A stretch of DNA of 64,000 nucleotides from Lota lota (GCA_026745465.1 JACYXH010000783.1:1742001-1806000), one strand, 5' to 3'; shown: positions 1-53,181, numbered from the stretch's first letter. Program-made: numbers and translations. Notes: a model not told the origin generated them from the sequence alone.

Positions 1-720
1 GGGAGGAGGAGGAGAAACGGATCCGACCCAAGCAATAATTGTAACCGGTTGGGTCAGCGAACTCTTAATTAAACCGGTGATATGGCTCACCGGCATCTGG
101 CCAGCCACTTCCAGCCAGCAAGCAAAACAAAACAAAATTGAACTGAAGATCTCCTGAACGACAAAACAACCTGGTAACGCGAAGCCTCAAAGTAAACTAA
201 GAACAAAATCCTACATCCTTTCCTCTGTGTGAAGATGTAGCAGGCACCACCCAGGATCTGCTCTGGATCTGGGTACTGTTCCGTTCTCTTCTTCCCCTCG
301 TGCTCTGTCAATCATCCTCCTCAACGTCCAATCAGAAAACAGGAGGGAGCAGGGGGATAATAGTGGGCAGGGCAGGCTAGTGCCAATCCAACCAATCTGT
401 GTCCTCGGAATCCTCCGGCTATGTCCTTGATGTCCATCAGCATGTCCTCCCCAATATCTTCCTGCTCCGTCAGTCATGCTCCCCAACGTCCAATCGGAAC
501 TCAGGAGGCGAGGAGGTTGACCAATGGTGGGCAGGGAAAAAAGCAACAGTCCAAGCCACCCACCAATGCGGCGTCCATCAGTCTGTCACCTCCTCCCCCT
601 CGCACCTCGTCCCTTCCTCCCCGTCCCGCCGATCACCAACAACCAAACCCCGCCCTGTGCCACCTCCTCCTCCTCCTCCTCCTCTGCGCTTCCCCCTCCC
701 CCCCTCTCCCCCTCCCCAGA
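1..720 (-). other. 3' flank / probable 3' UTR of rab39b with a diverged tandem duplication
   Basis: This stretch lies downstream of the rab39b stop codon on the minus strand and holds no supported gene. It contains a diverged tandem duplication: 301-349 and 463-510 share the core CAACGTCCAATC followed by GGAAC/GAAAACAGGAGG, about 162 bases apart, and the similarity continues into a shared GTGGGCAGGG. Bases 655-720 are a C/T-rich block. No clear AATAAA was seen on the minus strand, so the UTR may run past the window edge. Open frames here are short and resemble nothing. Confidence 0.5.
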
Positions 721-4468
<3,748 letters not shown>

Positions 4469-4868
4469 TCAGAAAAGTGTGATTCAATGATCACCACGTG
4501 ACGCACGGCTTCTCCCTCCACACCGACTGCTTCGAGTCGACTGATGTTTTACTGCGGACCTCTTTACAAACAATCTCTAATTGGCTCTGTTTTAATGAGG
4601 CGGCCTTTTGAAGCGGTCGTGGTGACCTAAATCCTCGTCCTATTGGCCTCGTCCTAGAAAAAGGCGAATGATTAAACTTGTCTTATCCCCCCCCCCCCCG
4701 ACCTCACGTGGTCTCAGCGGGTGGAAATGTCAAACTGTTATTTGGCGCAAAAAACCCAGACTGGCGCAAAGCCACTGAAATCCGCGGACATGAATTGCCC
4801 TGGTGGTTCGTGGGCAGTAAAACAGCGGTATTTGCTTTACTGCAAGGGTTAGTTTACCCCCCCCCCCC

Positions 4869-4899
<31 letters not shown>

Positions 4900-6466
4900 A
4901 CACACCAGCACATCTCTTCCACCCACACGCACGGGTTGGCGATTGCGTAGTTCAGTTGGTATGCGAACAGAGGCCAGATCCCCCGGCGAATAGTACAGAG
5001 CTCCAGGGGCCTGCTGCTGCCTAACCGCCGTGTCGGCCCCATGCCGGATATACGTAACTAATCGAATATGTCTAATGTGTCTAATACGGCCTACTAGGTG
5101 GTGATTTGTAAAGTTCTCCGGGTTTTTTTTTTTTGGAGTCAAAGTCTGCGTGACAAGTCTATTTGAACAACCCTGTCGCAAGGGTCGAGTGCACGAAGCA
5201 GGTCAGCGCAGTGGGATAATACAAGTACACATTCATACCTCACCACAACCCAACGGAAAACTGAAACTACCGGATGAAAAACAAACGAAAGCAGCCGGTA
5301 TGACGTGACTTGTTTGATGTCTACCATTTTCCATGATTAAATGTGCCTGCTGGTCTCCTTTGCGCCAAAGGAGATGGCTTTTTATTTATGGTTATTATAA
5401 CCCAGATGTCAGAATAACATAGATATAGGCCTGCTAAGGCAGAGAATACAGTGCCTGAATCATGATAGTGTCAGCCATGTCTTCTTACGTTATAGCGCCG
5501 TTCCGAGCGGACTTTAACAGGCGCTTAGCTCCATGGCGCAGAGACCTCAGGAAACACCAAATCCTCCGGAGACGCCACCAACCCCAACCCCAGAGCAGTA
5601 GGAGAGGTGGAGACGATACAGTGCGTGGTTTATAGTGGTTGATCTCCTCGTATGAAGACCAGGCCCTGTGTGAGTTGGCAGGGAGACGAGGCAGGTGCAG
5701 CACGAATCCTGCGCGTTCACACCCCCCGCGATCGCGATCCGCAGCCGCCGCCGCGCGCACGGAACAATATTGTTCGGTTTACGGTGGAAAATACGCCGTC
5801 TTGTTCTCTCTTTTAAGAGGAGCCCCGTGGTGGGGGTGGTGGTGGTGATGTGTGGTTGTGAACAGGCTAACCGTCGCGCGGTGTGTATGTAGTTGTCGCT
5901 TATGATGAAATGGCAGCGGCTTCAGATCGCCTGACTCATCCCGCATCAGCACCACTACCGTAACGCGCAGTGTGAACACGCAAAAACAACCGTAATAGCT
6001 TGTATTCTTGGTAAAAAGCGCACGGCAGACAGACGCGGCCACAAGCAGTTCTCTGTGTATTTTATGGTTTTAATGGTTCTGGCTTTGTTATATGACTTGT
6101 TATTTTTGGCACAAAATAACAAATGGACCGCGGAAACATCGGCGCCGTGACTAGACATGCTGGTAGGTGTAGTTTTTGATTGGAGTCGTCTGTAGTTTAA
6201 ACGGGTGTGATGAGAATTGTGGGTACAGTGGTTCAGAGAGGGCGGCAGATGGAGACAAAACGCGGTGACTCCGTGCAGAGCAGCCCGTGTAACTTTAGGT
6301 CTGCACTATTACGATACTGGTCTTAGAACTATACCTTTCACCAGTGGCGTTTTGGGCCATTCCCCCCTTAAAAAAACTTAATTTTCAACAACAGTTCTTT
6401 CCTTTATTGTAATAGTACAATTACAAAGTTTTATTTCCCCTGAAAATGACGACTCCCCCCCCCACC

Positions 6467-6484
6467 CCTGCAGGTGGCGCCCTA
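6467..6484 (+). promoter_or_regulatory. CTCF-like core, forward orientation
   Basis: CCTGCAGGTGGCGCCCTA aligns with the CTCF core CCACCAGGGGGCGCTA in forward orientation. Evidence is motif only. Confidence 0.4.
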
Positions 6485-6599
6485 GGACGGCTATGCCAAG
6501 AAACGCCCTTGCCTTCAACCGAAATGTTAACAACTTCGTTTTGCGTCCCTATCGATACTAGTTGTATCTAATAAATCTATCACCTTCAAGAGAAAGAAA

Positions 6600-6900
6600 A
6601 ACGGAGAGAGATGCGTTTGCACTACAGACATGTTTTTGTCATGCCATCAAACCACAAACATTGAGGGAGAAACAGAGAAGGTGGGAGGGAGGGAGATAGA
6701 CAGAGGGAGAGAGGGACAGAGAGACAGAGAAAGAGAGAGAGACAGGAAGAGAGAGAGGGAGAGAGGGACAGAAAGAGAGAGAGAAAGAGAGAGCGATAGA
6801 GACAGAGGGAGAGAGGGACAGAGAGACAGAAAGAGAGAGAGAAAGAGAAAGAGAGAGGGACAGAGGGACAGAGAGAGAGACAGAGAAAGAGAGAGCCTGT
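6600..6900 (+). repeat. purine-rich GA/GAGAC/GGGA block
   Basis: About 300 bases of almost only purines plus scattered C, built from GAGAGAGGGACAGAGAGACAG-like blocks, are followed by (CA)n at 7050-7136 flanked on both sides by GAGAGA. The long frames across it are low-complexity artefacts. Confidence 0.9.
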
Positions 6901-7048
6901 CAGTATTCGGAGAGATAAAGAGACGGACACCATTGAGTGAGATACAGGCGGTGTGTGTTCAGGGAGGAGAAGGGAGGGCGTCCCTAAGAGAGATGGCACC
7001 ACAGAAGACAAACAAACCGCAGGCGTTTCTTTCAGGGAGAGAGAGAGA

Positions 7049-7049
<1 letters not shown>

Positions 7050-7136
<87 letters not shown>
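7050..7136 (+). repeat. (CA)n microsatellite, about 43 units
   Basis: Uninterrupted CA run between GAGAGAGA and GGGAGAGAG, about 390 bases upstream of the Rab32/38 start codon. Confidence 0.97.
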
Positions 7137-7138
<2 letters not shown>

Positions 7139-7523
7139 GAGAGAGACCCAAAGGGAGGGGGAGAGAGGAGTTTGGCGCGGTCGAGCGCACACAGAGCAGA
7201 GACCAAACCTGTTGGTGAGTTGGTTGACACTTTACTTTGCGATGGCAATTTGAAAATGTTTGATTTGGTGTGAAATAAGTTTAAAGAAAAAAACAGCGAG
7301 AGGAAAATACATATTTATTTACAATGACGTTTACACCAAGAGCTTTTAAACTCGATTGAATGAATTGGATTTGGATTTGTACAATTTGCGGACGCGTAAA
7401 CAACTACGCAAACTGACTTTGGCGAAGGGGAAATACTTCATGCGAAACCGATGGTGAAATAAAGCTTACATAAAACAATAACGTTTTTTGAGTTTGACGT
7501 TTACGCAATCCAGCCCGGACGTC

Positions 7524-7716
7524 ATGCAGCAGGAGCGGCTGCTCAAGGTGCTGGTGATCGGAGACCTGGGGGTGGGGAAGACCTCCGTCATCAAGCGCTA
7601 CGTCCACCAGGTCTTCTCCCATCATTACCAGGCCACTATCGGGGTGGACTTCGCCCTGAAAGTCCTCAAATGGGACCACAAGACGGTGATCCGGCTGCAG
7701 CTCTGGGATATAGCCG
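7524..7716 (+). CDS. rab38: Rab32/38 gene coding exon 1
   Basis: Residues 1-64 plus one base: P-loop, switch I and FALK stretch, ending in WDIA|G. The donor is GCCG|gtgcgt. Confidence 0.92.
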
Positions 7717-10700
7717 GTGCGTTCATGTCTGTGGTCAAGTATTTACCTCAATCTACAATGAGATTGGGCCTTCATGTTTTAATGGGATTTTGTATCGATG
7801 TTTCGCATGTTTGTTTGTTTTAACTACTATATTTTATGTCGTATCATGTAACGTCTCTTGAGAAGGTCTACTTAGAAAAGTGCTGGATAAATAAAATAGG
7901 CTATAATTACTACCTTTAGAATACCTATTGTGTACTTTGGCTTTCACTCACCAACTCACAATAGGCGTCTCTATTCTATGGCTGATAAAGGTTTTGGTTC
8001 ACACACACACACTGACAGACAGATTGGACCTTGCACTGTCGTGAAAACACACAGGAGTAGACTGTGCGAGTGTGTTTGCGTGTGTCTGGAAGCGTGCTGT
8101 CATATTAGGTCCGGATTGGTTCCGCTGTGACTATAGAATTAAAGGAATTGTGTGAGTGTTTGCATGCATGTTTCGTGTGTTAATAGATATGCGTGAAGTC
8201 TCTCTCTGTCTGTCGTTGTCTGTGAATGTCTCGCTCTCTCTCTGGATCTGTCAAACACACAGCGAAGGAATGTGCTTATACTACAATATTGTGTGTGTGT
8301 GTGTGTGTGGCTGTGTGCGTGTGTGAGTGTTCGTGTGTGCATGTCTGTGTGTGTGTGTGGCTGTGTGCGTGTGTGAGTGTTCGTGTGTGCATGTCTGTGT
8401 GTGTGTGTGGCTGTGTGCGTGTGTGAGTGTTCGTGTGTGCATGTCTGTGTATGTGAGATATTTTCCACGTTGTATAAATAGGGCAGTATCCTCAAAACTA
8501 ACTTCTCTCACATGAGTTGAATATACCAGCATGAACTGGAACAAACCACACACACAGACACAAACACACACACACACACACATGCACGTGAACTCAGACA
8601 CACACACACACACACACGCACGCACACATGCACGTGAATGCACACACACACACACACACACACCAGGGGTTTATTAGTTCAGGATTACATGAAAATAAAT
8701 GACATCACACACTCTCAGTTCCATAACAGAGGAATAAACAATGTTTTTCCATGCCCTCTCCACATTCAGATGACGAACTTACATCTACTGTCCATGTCAG
8801 CAGCACTGTATGAACTATCACGTTTATTGACATCATCTCAGGCTGATGTGATTCAAATCATATTTATTTATAAGAAGGAATACTATCCAACAACCAGAGG
8901 TGGGAAGTAACGAAGCACAAATACTTTGTTACTGTACTTGAGTTCAGCTTTCTGGTATCTGTACTTTACTTGAGTATTTATTTTACTGACAACTTTCTAC
9001 GTTTACTCCCTACTTTCAAAACAGGCTCGTTACTTTAGTTGTAATGCATTTGAGAGGAATAATCAATTACTCTTATATTTTTCATCATTGCGATCCTTCC
9101 CAACATCAAAACCGATTTCAGCCTAAATGGATGGGACAGTTAACACATAGAAAAGACGATCCCCTTGGTGTATCCATCGGTGCATATCACGTGCGACAGA
9201 CGTAACCAGACGACAGCGACGTAAAAGACGCAGACGAGAGGGAGACTCCCCCGTGGAGAATTGGGGTCCATGGGAGAACTAGTAGTGTCGATTTCCACAT
9301 TGAAGCAAAGTTAAGGTTCATTATTTTTATTATACTGTTTATTTTATTTGAAGTTAGAATGGTTTAACTTAAACAGTCTTCGATTTATATTAATATGACG
9401 TAAGGTTCAGTTAGCTTTGCACAGAAATGGCTGGTAGAGATGTCAGAGGGCTACTGTTTACTTTGATGCTTTGAGTGCATTTCAGAGCCTGTACTTTTCC
9501 ACTTTTACTTAAGTAAAGAAGTTGAATCAGTACTTCTACTGTTACCAGAGTCTGTACTTCTACTTCAGCAAAGAATGTGTGTACGTTTGCCACCACCGCC
9601 AACAACCGAAGATCAGAGAGTGATTCACCCTCTGACTGCTACGTCACTCTTCGTCTCACCCTTCCATTCTCCTCTCCTCACCCTGTCACCTCCCTCTGTC
9701 ACCCTGTCACCTCACTCTCCCCTGCAGGCCAGGAGCGCTATGGCAACATGACGCGGGTGTACTACAGGGAGGCGGTGGGGGCCCTGGTGGTGTTCGACAT
9801 GACCCGAGTCTCCACCTTCCAGGCAATCCTCCGCTGGAAGGGAGACCTGGACTCCAAGGTGAGGGAATGTGTAACGATACGTTTTCAAAATTACTTTTAA
9901 CATCAAAAAATGATGTTAAAAGTAATAATTGGTTATTTTTTCTTTCGTTAAATGCCTCATATCTACTTCCTGTTTGTGGCAGGTCGCCCTGGGCAACGGT
10001 CGGCCGGTTCCAGCTGTCCTATTGGCCAACAAGTGTGACCAGCGGGGGCAGGGCCTGTGCGCCAAGCTGCCCAAGCTGGAGAACTTCTCCAAAGACCACG
10101 GCTTCGTCGGCTGGTACGAGACCTCCGCTAAGGTGAGCCAACAGCTGTGTTAGCGAAGCTTCAGCTCAGCTTATTTCAGTTGGCTTAGCCTTTAGCTTGG
10201 CCATGTTAGCTTGGCTATTATTTAAACTATCAGTTTAGCTACGGTGCTAATCCGATGACCCTGCCATAGATGACCCTGGTATCGGCCAATGCTGTTAGCG
10301 CTGAGAGGGAAAGAAGAGGGAAAAAAACATTTGCTGCAAAGCTTTATTGACAGTTTAGTGTTTCAACAACACTTCAAAGCAGAGGTCACCTAATACCTCT
10401 TCACCTTGTATTGCATCAGTTCTGGTGTGTGTGTGTGTGTGTGTGTGTATTTCAGTTCATCCTTCTCTTCCTCTTTTTCTTCCTCCTACACCCTCTTTCG
10501 CTCATTTTCTCATCTCTCCATCTTCCTCCCTCAACCAAACAACTCCATCCCTCTTCCTCCATATCGCATCGCTCAAAACCGGTTTCCATGGCATCTGCGT
10601 TGCCAGGACAACACCAACATCGACGCGGCCATGACCCGTCTGGTGGAGAGCATCATGGCGGTGGAGGAGGAGCTCGCGGTCGCCGCCGGCGACGGCATAG

Positions 10701-10831
10701 TGAGCGAGCAGCCGGACTCCGGCGTGCTGGTGCTGCCGCGCCTCCAACACCACGACGCACCCGAGAGGGAACTCCCAGGATGCACCGGGTGCCCCGCCCT
10801 GCGACCCAAGAAGCACCACGCCTACGACTGA
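7524..10831 (+). CDS. rab38: Rab32/Rab38-subfamily GTPase (four coding exons, complete)
   Basis: Coding exons are 7524-7716, 9728-9858, 9983-10132 and 10607-10831 (193+131+150+225 nt), 232 codons, all GT-AG. The Rab32/38 group works in sorting cargo to melanosomes and other lysosome-related organelles, with BLOC-3 as exchange factor; this is family knowledge. Visible: GDLGVGKTS (13-21, Lys19), Thr38, the group-specific DFALKVL (42-48), WDIAGQE with Ile in place of Thr (61-67, Gln66), NKCD (124-127) and ETSAK (154-158). It mixes Rab38 wording (IGDLGVGKTS, YYREA, FVGW) with Rab32 wording (PAVLLANKCDQ, SAKDN). The tail is odd: human RAB38 ends near CSGCAKS, but here CTGC (217-220) is followed by 12 more residues, PALRPKKHHAYD, with no terminal cysteine. 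The first ATG in frame, 7524, gives MQQERLLKV, fitting the family start. Whether it is rab38a/b/c or a separate ohnolog is undecided. Confidence 0.9.
8301..8450 (+). repeat. 50-bp tandem repeat, three copies
   Basis: The unit CTGTGTGCGTGTGTGAGTGT, then TCGTGTGTGCATGTCTGTGT and a short GT run, starts at 8311, 8361 and 8411. Copies are nearly identical, implying recent expansion. Confidence 0.9.
8557..8662 (+). repeat. interrupted (AC)n with repeated CATGCACGTGAA
   Basis: AC runs are separated by ATGCACGTGAAC/T twice (near 8581 and 8629), so again an interruption has been duplicated with its microsatellite. Confidence 0.85.
8895..9598 (+). mobile_element. non-autonomous hAT-like DNA transposon with exact 8-bp target duplication
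   Basis: The left end CAGAGGTGGGAAGTAACG and right end CCACCACCG are imperfect inverted termini (7 of 9), flanked by identical CCAACAAC at 8887-8894 and 9599-9606. An 8-bp duplication is the hAT hallmark. Inside are the CTTTACTTGAGTATTTATTT and ACTTTTACTTAAGTAAAG motifs typical of a very common teleost short element. No transposase frame is present, so it needed a helper. Confidence 0.75.
9728..9858 (+). CDS. rab38: Rab32/38 gene coding exon 2
   Basis: Residues 65-108: GQERYGNMTRVYYREAVG to KGDLDSK. The acceptor is ccctgcag and the donor AAG|gtgagg. Confidence 0.93.
9983..10132 (+). CDS. rab38: Rab32/38 gene coding exon 3
   Basis: Residues 109-158, with ANKCDQ (G4) and ETSAK (G5). The acceptor is tgtggcag and the donor AAG|gtgagc; whole codons at both ends. 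Confidence 0.93.
10607..10831 (+). CDS. rab38: Rab32/38 gene coding exon 4 with unusual tail
   Basis: Residues 159-232 plus TGA: DNTNIDAAMTRLVESIM, then an acidic linker, then GCTGC and PALRPKKHHAYD. The acceptor is gttgccag. The expected prenylation box would sit at or just after the second cysteine (220), yet the frame stays open for 12 codons. Confidence 0.88.
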   Translation, partial: DNTNIDAAMTRLVESIMAVEEELAVAAGDGIVSEQPDSGVLVLPRLQHHDAPERELPGCTGCPALRPKKHHAYD

Positions 10832-10984
10832 GAGGGTCGGGAGGGTGGGGGTGAGAGGGAGAAAGAGAGGACGAGAGAGGGAGGCGTCGATAGAGGCAGA
10901 TAAAGAGGGAGAAGGGAGAGAGAGAGAGAGAGAGAGAGAGATATGGAGAGGTGGAAAAAAGAGGCCGGGATGGAGGATGGAAAG

Positions 10985-11092
10985 GGGTTAGGGGACATCT
11001 CTAGCTCTAGGATGCGTACAGGTTGACCGCAGGCATTGACGGATCAAAGCCTGAACCGCTGGGCTGGTGAGTCCAACGCCCTATCCCGTCTC
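10985..11092 (-). repeat. decayed SINE copy, antisense
   Basis: Contains TCTAGCTCTAGGATGCGTACAG and GAACCGCTGGGCTGGTGAGTC, matching the order of the antisense copy at 2500-2600 with many changes. Confidence 0.45.
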
Positions 11093-11340
11093 CCATGATG
11101 TGCATAACGTTGGAAGCTTCCAGAACTTTGTCTGTATGAAGACATTGCGATCAACTGGAGAGAGGTTACAAACCGCTGTGCTTGCGTTGTTCTCTGTGTA
11201 TATACAAAAAGATCATTAGTAAATCACACGTTACGTTTGAACTTTCTGAGCCCTTCTGAAAATATTTTACTAGTATCATTATGATTATTATTTGCATGAA
11301 GTTTGATAATTATGATAAAATGTTCATTACATCATTATTT

Positions 11341-11647
11341 GGAAACACTTTAAAATAAGGGTACATTAATTAACCATTCATTAACATTAGGTAATGCAGT
11401 ACTAAGCATCATTATATAGCATGAGCATAGCATTAGGGGTAGTCGGTTAAGCAATTAACACCCTAGTTAATATGAACATCATTACCGTTGTTTACATAAA
11501 CACCACTAGCAAACATGAAAACCATTAGTAAACGGTGCCTAGACCATATAATAACTTGATTAACTGTTAATTAAGCAAGTTAATGCTTATTAGTGCATTA
11601 AATAATGTTACTTAATGGTTAATGCAACCTTATTGTAAAGGGTTACC
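11341..11647. mobile_element. MITE-like element with 20-bp inverted ends
   Basis: Left GGAAACACTTTAAAATAAGG (11341-11360) pairs with right CCTTATTGTAAAGGGTTACC (11628-11647), 17 of 20 matching, and the pairing continues with TTAACCATT near the left end and AATGGTTAA near the right. The inside is AT-rich with no reading frame. No target duplication could be fixed, so the superfamily is open. Confidence 0.7.
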
Positions 11648-12114
11648 GATAATCTTTGTAATATTGTTTAACCATTTAAAACTTTTTATCTATTTATCTA
11701 TTTTCTACATCTATTTAAGTATAACGTTTACTGGCTGACTATCTTGAAAGCTGGAAGACAAATCGGAATCCAACGTCATCACACGCGCTGAAAGCCATGC
11801 CGTTTCTCATTAACCAATCAGAGAAGGCTAAGAAATCAACCCAAACCCATGACATCAATTTAAGCAGGGCTTAACGGTAAAGACGGGTTTTGATGTGGGC
11901 AGACTAGCAATTGGACGGGACGGGTGTTTTAATTATGATATCATAATTTCATAAAAATAAATCAAATTCGTTTTCCTATTAAAACATACCGTCTTTTGAC
12001 ACGTGTTACCACAAGGGAGCGCCACAAGCAAGGTTTTACCTCTAGCAGCGCTAAACGTACTATTCTGTAATTGCTCCATATTCTCTCCATCATCCATCTC
12101 GTTCTAACTAATAT

Positions 12115-12240
12115 CTAGTGGTGAGGGTTGTGGGTTCGAACCCCCATGCACCCAGTACACTTGTAGCCTACCTGCTCTTTAATGCCGCATAGCTGAATTC
12201 ACTGTAAATTAATTTGATTGTATAGAAATAGGGTATAAGG
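12115..12240 (+). repeat. SINE fragment, sense
   Basis: CTAGTGGTGAGGGTTGTGGG, box-B-like GGTTCGAACCCC, then CCTACCTGCTCTTTAATGCC and GCTGAATTCACTGTAAATT, the order seen in the better copy at 30080-30258. Confidence 0.6.
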
Positions 12241-12783
12241 CTGAAAACTAACCCTGGAGGAAGATTGGTTTAGGCCAATAAAGGAACCAGTAGCCCAGTG
12301 GAGAGCGGGGAAGTGTAGTTTGCATCATAATGTTCTCCGATTAGATCTCATCCATCGCATAATTGAACAGCCTCGTCTCCCTTTAGAGCGGGGAACTGAA
12401 TAAACAAACACACACACTGCTCATATTAAATATCAATTAAATATGCTTTCCATCTGTGCCATTGATCTCCCGCTGCTGGCTTTTATCACTTCATTCAAAT
12501 ATTCTGCATGCAATCTGTTCTCCATAAAGTTCTGTTTTTAAGGATGCTTATGATTGTGGTTCATAAAATGAGTCTGCATGCGGTTGTGGGTCTACCTCGA
12601 TGTAAGGTAAAACATATTGTATTATTTCCAAGTGTGTTGTCTCATACAACGTACATACTTCACTTTATTGTTTGTTTTTGGGTCAATTGCTTACATGTGA
12701 TTGACAGGCGTTATTAGAACACCGTTGCCAGGGCTCTCCCATCTAGTTGCCATGGAAATAGTGGAAGCTGCCCTTTAATCTTA

Positions 12784-12798
12784 CCTGCAGATGGCGCT
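12784..12798 (+). promoter_or_regulatory. CTCF-like core, forward orientation
   Basis: CCTGCAGATGGCGCT matches the CTCF core CCACCAGRKGGCGCT in most positions. It lies 2.6 kb upstream of the picalm ATG. Confidence 0.4.
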
Positions 12799-13152
12799 GA
12801 ATCCCAACCGAAGGCTAAACAAACGGAAACTCTTGAATATTATAAACTGCGGTTACTTCTGACATTGTTCTATGATAAATAAATAAAAAATATTTTCTAA
12901 TCAAATTTAATTATTCTTTAATTTGTAAAAATTTCACAGCAAATTGGTAATCCTTAGAATAAAAAGATGAAAACGCATTCAATTATAAATGTAAGGGGGA
13001 TTATTTGATCTGTATGCCAAGATCTTTTTTTATTGTGTTCTTCTCTGACGTTTCGTAAAACACCATATATGGCTATTATTATGTAGTCTCTTAGTAAATG
13101 AGACAGTTCTTCTTACTACGTCAATAGGCCAAATGTTGCGTGCCTAATGGTT

Positions 13153-13154
<2 letters not shown>

Positions 13155-13190
<36 letters not shown>
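13155..13190 (+). repeat. poly-C run, about 36 bases
   Basis: An unbroken C homopolymer after GGTTA, followed by ACACCACACACACAC. Its exact length is uncertain because homopolymers are error-prone in assemblies. Confidence 0.85.
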
Positions 13191-13374
13191 ACACCACACA
13201 CACACAAATACATGCATGTTAATGAGTAATCGCCAGCAAGTGTTTCTGGCCCAACGCCATGCCAATGGCTAGAACGTTATCATTCCGCTGTGTGTGTGTG
13301 TGTGCGTGCGTGCGTCAACCTTGTGGCTATTTAAACAGAACACAGACAGGGACAACAAGCTCTAGCCAACAAAG

Positions 13375-13552
<178 letters not shown>

Positions 13553-14099
13553 CTTTCCTCCTCGGTTTGTCTCTGTCATAAATCCGCGCATGGGCGACCA
13601 GATCTGGTTTTGCTTCATTCCGCTGTTGCCTGTGGTGACCCAATTCCTTGCAATTAGCCAACGAAACAAACTGAGCAAGCAGGGTTTAAATGACGCCTAG
13701 CTATTGTCTGGGCACATTATTTTTTTTAATTATTTTTTTATGCAGTACATTACACGTGTGAAAGCTTTCATTTGTGCTAAACTTACGATATAGCCTACCC
13801 ACCCAATTCCGGTCCGGTGAAATAAAATATTGCTGCTGTTCTATATGCTCTGTTTCACTGCTAGTTAAACAAGGACAACCATTTATTATGACTTTATTAC
13901 GACCTTAAATTCAGATGTTTTACGACACAAAGCTCCTCTCCGGTGGGACGATTAGACGGGTTGGTAACCGTACTAACCTCACAATAGATTTGAGTTATTT
14001 GCTGACGTTAGACCAGCTATGCGAGCCTAACCTCACCACCCAACTGTTTTTGTTTGAATCATTCGCTCCGTGCATTCCGTTGCAACGCAATCCGAGACA

Positions 14100-15380
14100 C
14101 CTTAAAACCCTGCTGCCCGTCTGGAGCTCTCGTCCAATGGCCTTGGAGCGAGATCAGCTGATTTGTTCACGCTGCCATTTTGTCCGGCGGAGCAGCAGCC
14201 AGTCAGTCGGTGTTGTAAAGCGGTGCCGACGCCACGACTTGAGAAAGACTTCCACGCGCGCGCGCACACACACACGCACGCACGCACGCGCGAGCCAACC
14301 AACCCGGAGAGCGCCAGGGGTTCCAACCAACCGATCATGTGTAAAAACGAGCCGATCGTAATGGCGGAAGACAAAAGTTGTTGAGATTCGGGAGCGCCGA
14401 GGAAGAGTGATCCGAGAACAGAGCCTGTCACACGGCTCCCACGGCGGGCCACAGACTTGGGATTTTCGGACTCGGATCGTTCGCTGTCAGACCCGAGGCT
14501 CGGCTGTCTGGGTTCATTCCCCACTAGCATTTTGCGGTGGCTATCCCAGCAAGCTAAACCAGGGATCCTATTCGCTTGTTTCCGGGACACAACTGCCCAA
14601 CCCGGACACACCCGGACCCCGTTCAGTCTAAACAAGTCCTTCTTCGAGTCCACACCGCTTTTCCTCTTCACTCGGGGGGGAGCCTTTGAGCGAACCCTCC
14701 CTGCGGCACCGCCAGGCCCGCGTAGACCACTCGGGATGTCCGCCGCGCCGGGTTCACAACTCTGATTTCCTAACGGGACTTGTTCGTACGCGGCGGTTGA
14801 ACGGACTCGTGGATCGCTGTTTGCCCCGAGAACAGGACGTCCCAAGTGGCCAGGCAAGGCAGTCCGCTATGTGCATTTGTGGCCAGAAAGTGCTTTTCAG
14901 TGTTTGCAACTTCCACCGCGGGACTGTGTCCGGGTTCGAGTCCTGCAACACGAACATTAGCTAACGTTCATACAGCCCCTTTTAGACTAGACTAGTTAGT
15001 TTCTTAGGCCAGAGGCAAAGTTAGTGTTGAGGAATAATAGTGTTGGCCTACAGCCGAGTTCCAGGGTCGGAGCAGGCTTGAGATTTGAATGTTGTTCATG
15101 TTGCGTACCGAGCTAATCCCACACATTCTTTGCCTTTTGGATTATTGCGACCTGTGACCTGTGACCTGTCGGCGACGGCGATCACACGGCGCACGTATTT
15201 CCTCCATTAACCTTAACGTGGCCGAAACGACCTAACCCGGAGGTATCTGCCCACCGCTATTACTTGTACTTGTGAGTGGAGTCACGTAACGATCCCTGAG
15301 GGAGCGATCAATCGAGTTGATCATTATTGTGCAGTTTTAGCTGAGTGGAAGACAGAAGCTTAGCGAGAGAGAGAGAGAGA
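14100..15380 (+). promoter_or_regulatory. picalm CpG-rich promoter and 5' UTR region
   Basis: By eye this is the densest non-repeat CG region of the window (for example the CGCACGCACG run at 14259-14290 and many CCG/GCG words), ending at the picalm ATG. This fits a housekeeping CpG-island promoter. The transcription start cannot be fixed. Short upstream ATG frames are present but none is supported. A (GA)8 run directly precedes the start codon. Confidence 0.55.
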
Positions 15381-52671
<37,291 letters not shown>

Positions 52672-53051
52672 ACCATGCAAGGCAAAGCAACGTGCCAAAA
52701 AACAACAAACAGGAGAAAAGGAGAGATAGAGAGTGAGAGAGCGAGAGAGCGGACTGAATAGGGAGACTGAAGAGTAACACCGTAAAGGAGGAGAGGAGGA
52801 AGACAAACAAGGAGGATGGAGGGATGACACAGGGGTTAAAGGTCATGAATTAAACAAGGTGTTGTCTGAAACAACGTGTGTGCGTGCATGCCTGTGTGTG
52901 TGTGTGTGTGTGTGTGTATGTCTTATTTTCCTGTATTAGAATAGAGATGTATAAAGGGTTATTGAATGAATGTGGTGTCATAGTAGAAGAGGGCACTTGG
53001 GCGAGAGACACATATAATATATATCATGAGTAAGAGAGACAGAGTGTGTAT

Positions 53052-53070
53052 TGCTGCCCTCTGCTGGTGA
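53052..53070 (-). promoter_or_regulatory. CTCF-like core, reverse orientation
   Basis: The minus strand reads TCACCAGCAGAGGGCAGCA, a good CTCF core (CCAGCAGAGGGCAG). Confidence 0.5.
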
Positions 53071-53178
53071 TACTGGGTAGTGCAGATGGAGTCTAGTCGA
53101 TTAACCTAATTTCACAATGGTGCTATTTTGTCCTCTCTGGGTTCCCATAGGCCTGGAATGGCAGGTGGAACGACAGGA

Positions 53179-53181
<3 letters not shown>

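Larger units (their letters stand above)
7717..9727 (+). other. Rab32/38 gene intron 1
   Basis: Holds the 50-bp GT-rich tandem repeat (8301-8450), AC blocks around 8550-8662 and a complete non-autonomous hAT-like element (8895-9598) with target duplications. No further exon was seen. Confidence 0.8.

Noticed and set aside
13915-14857. open frames in the picalm CpG-rich region
   Set aside because: GC-rich sequence keeps frames open by chance; no start support and no recognisable protein.
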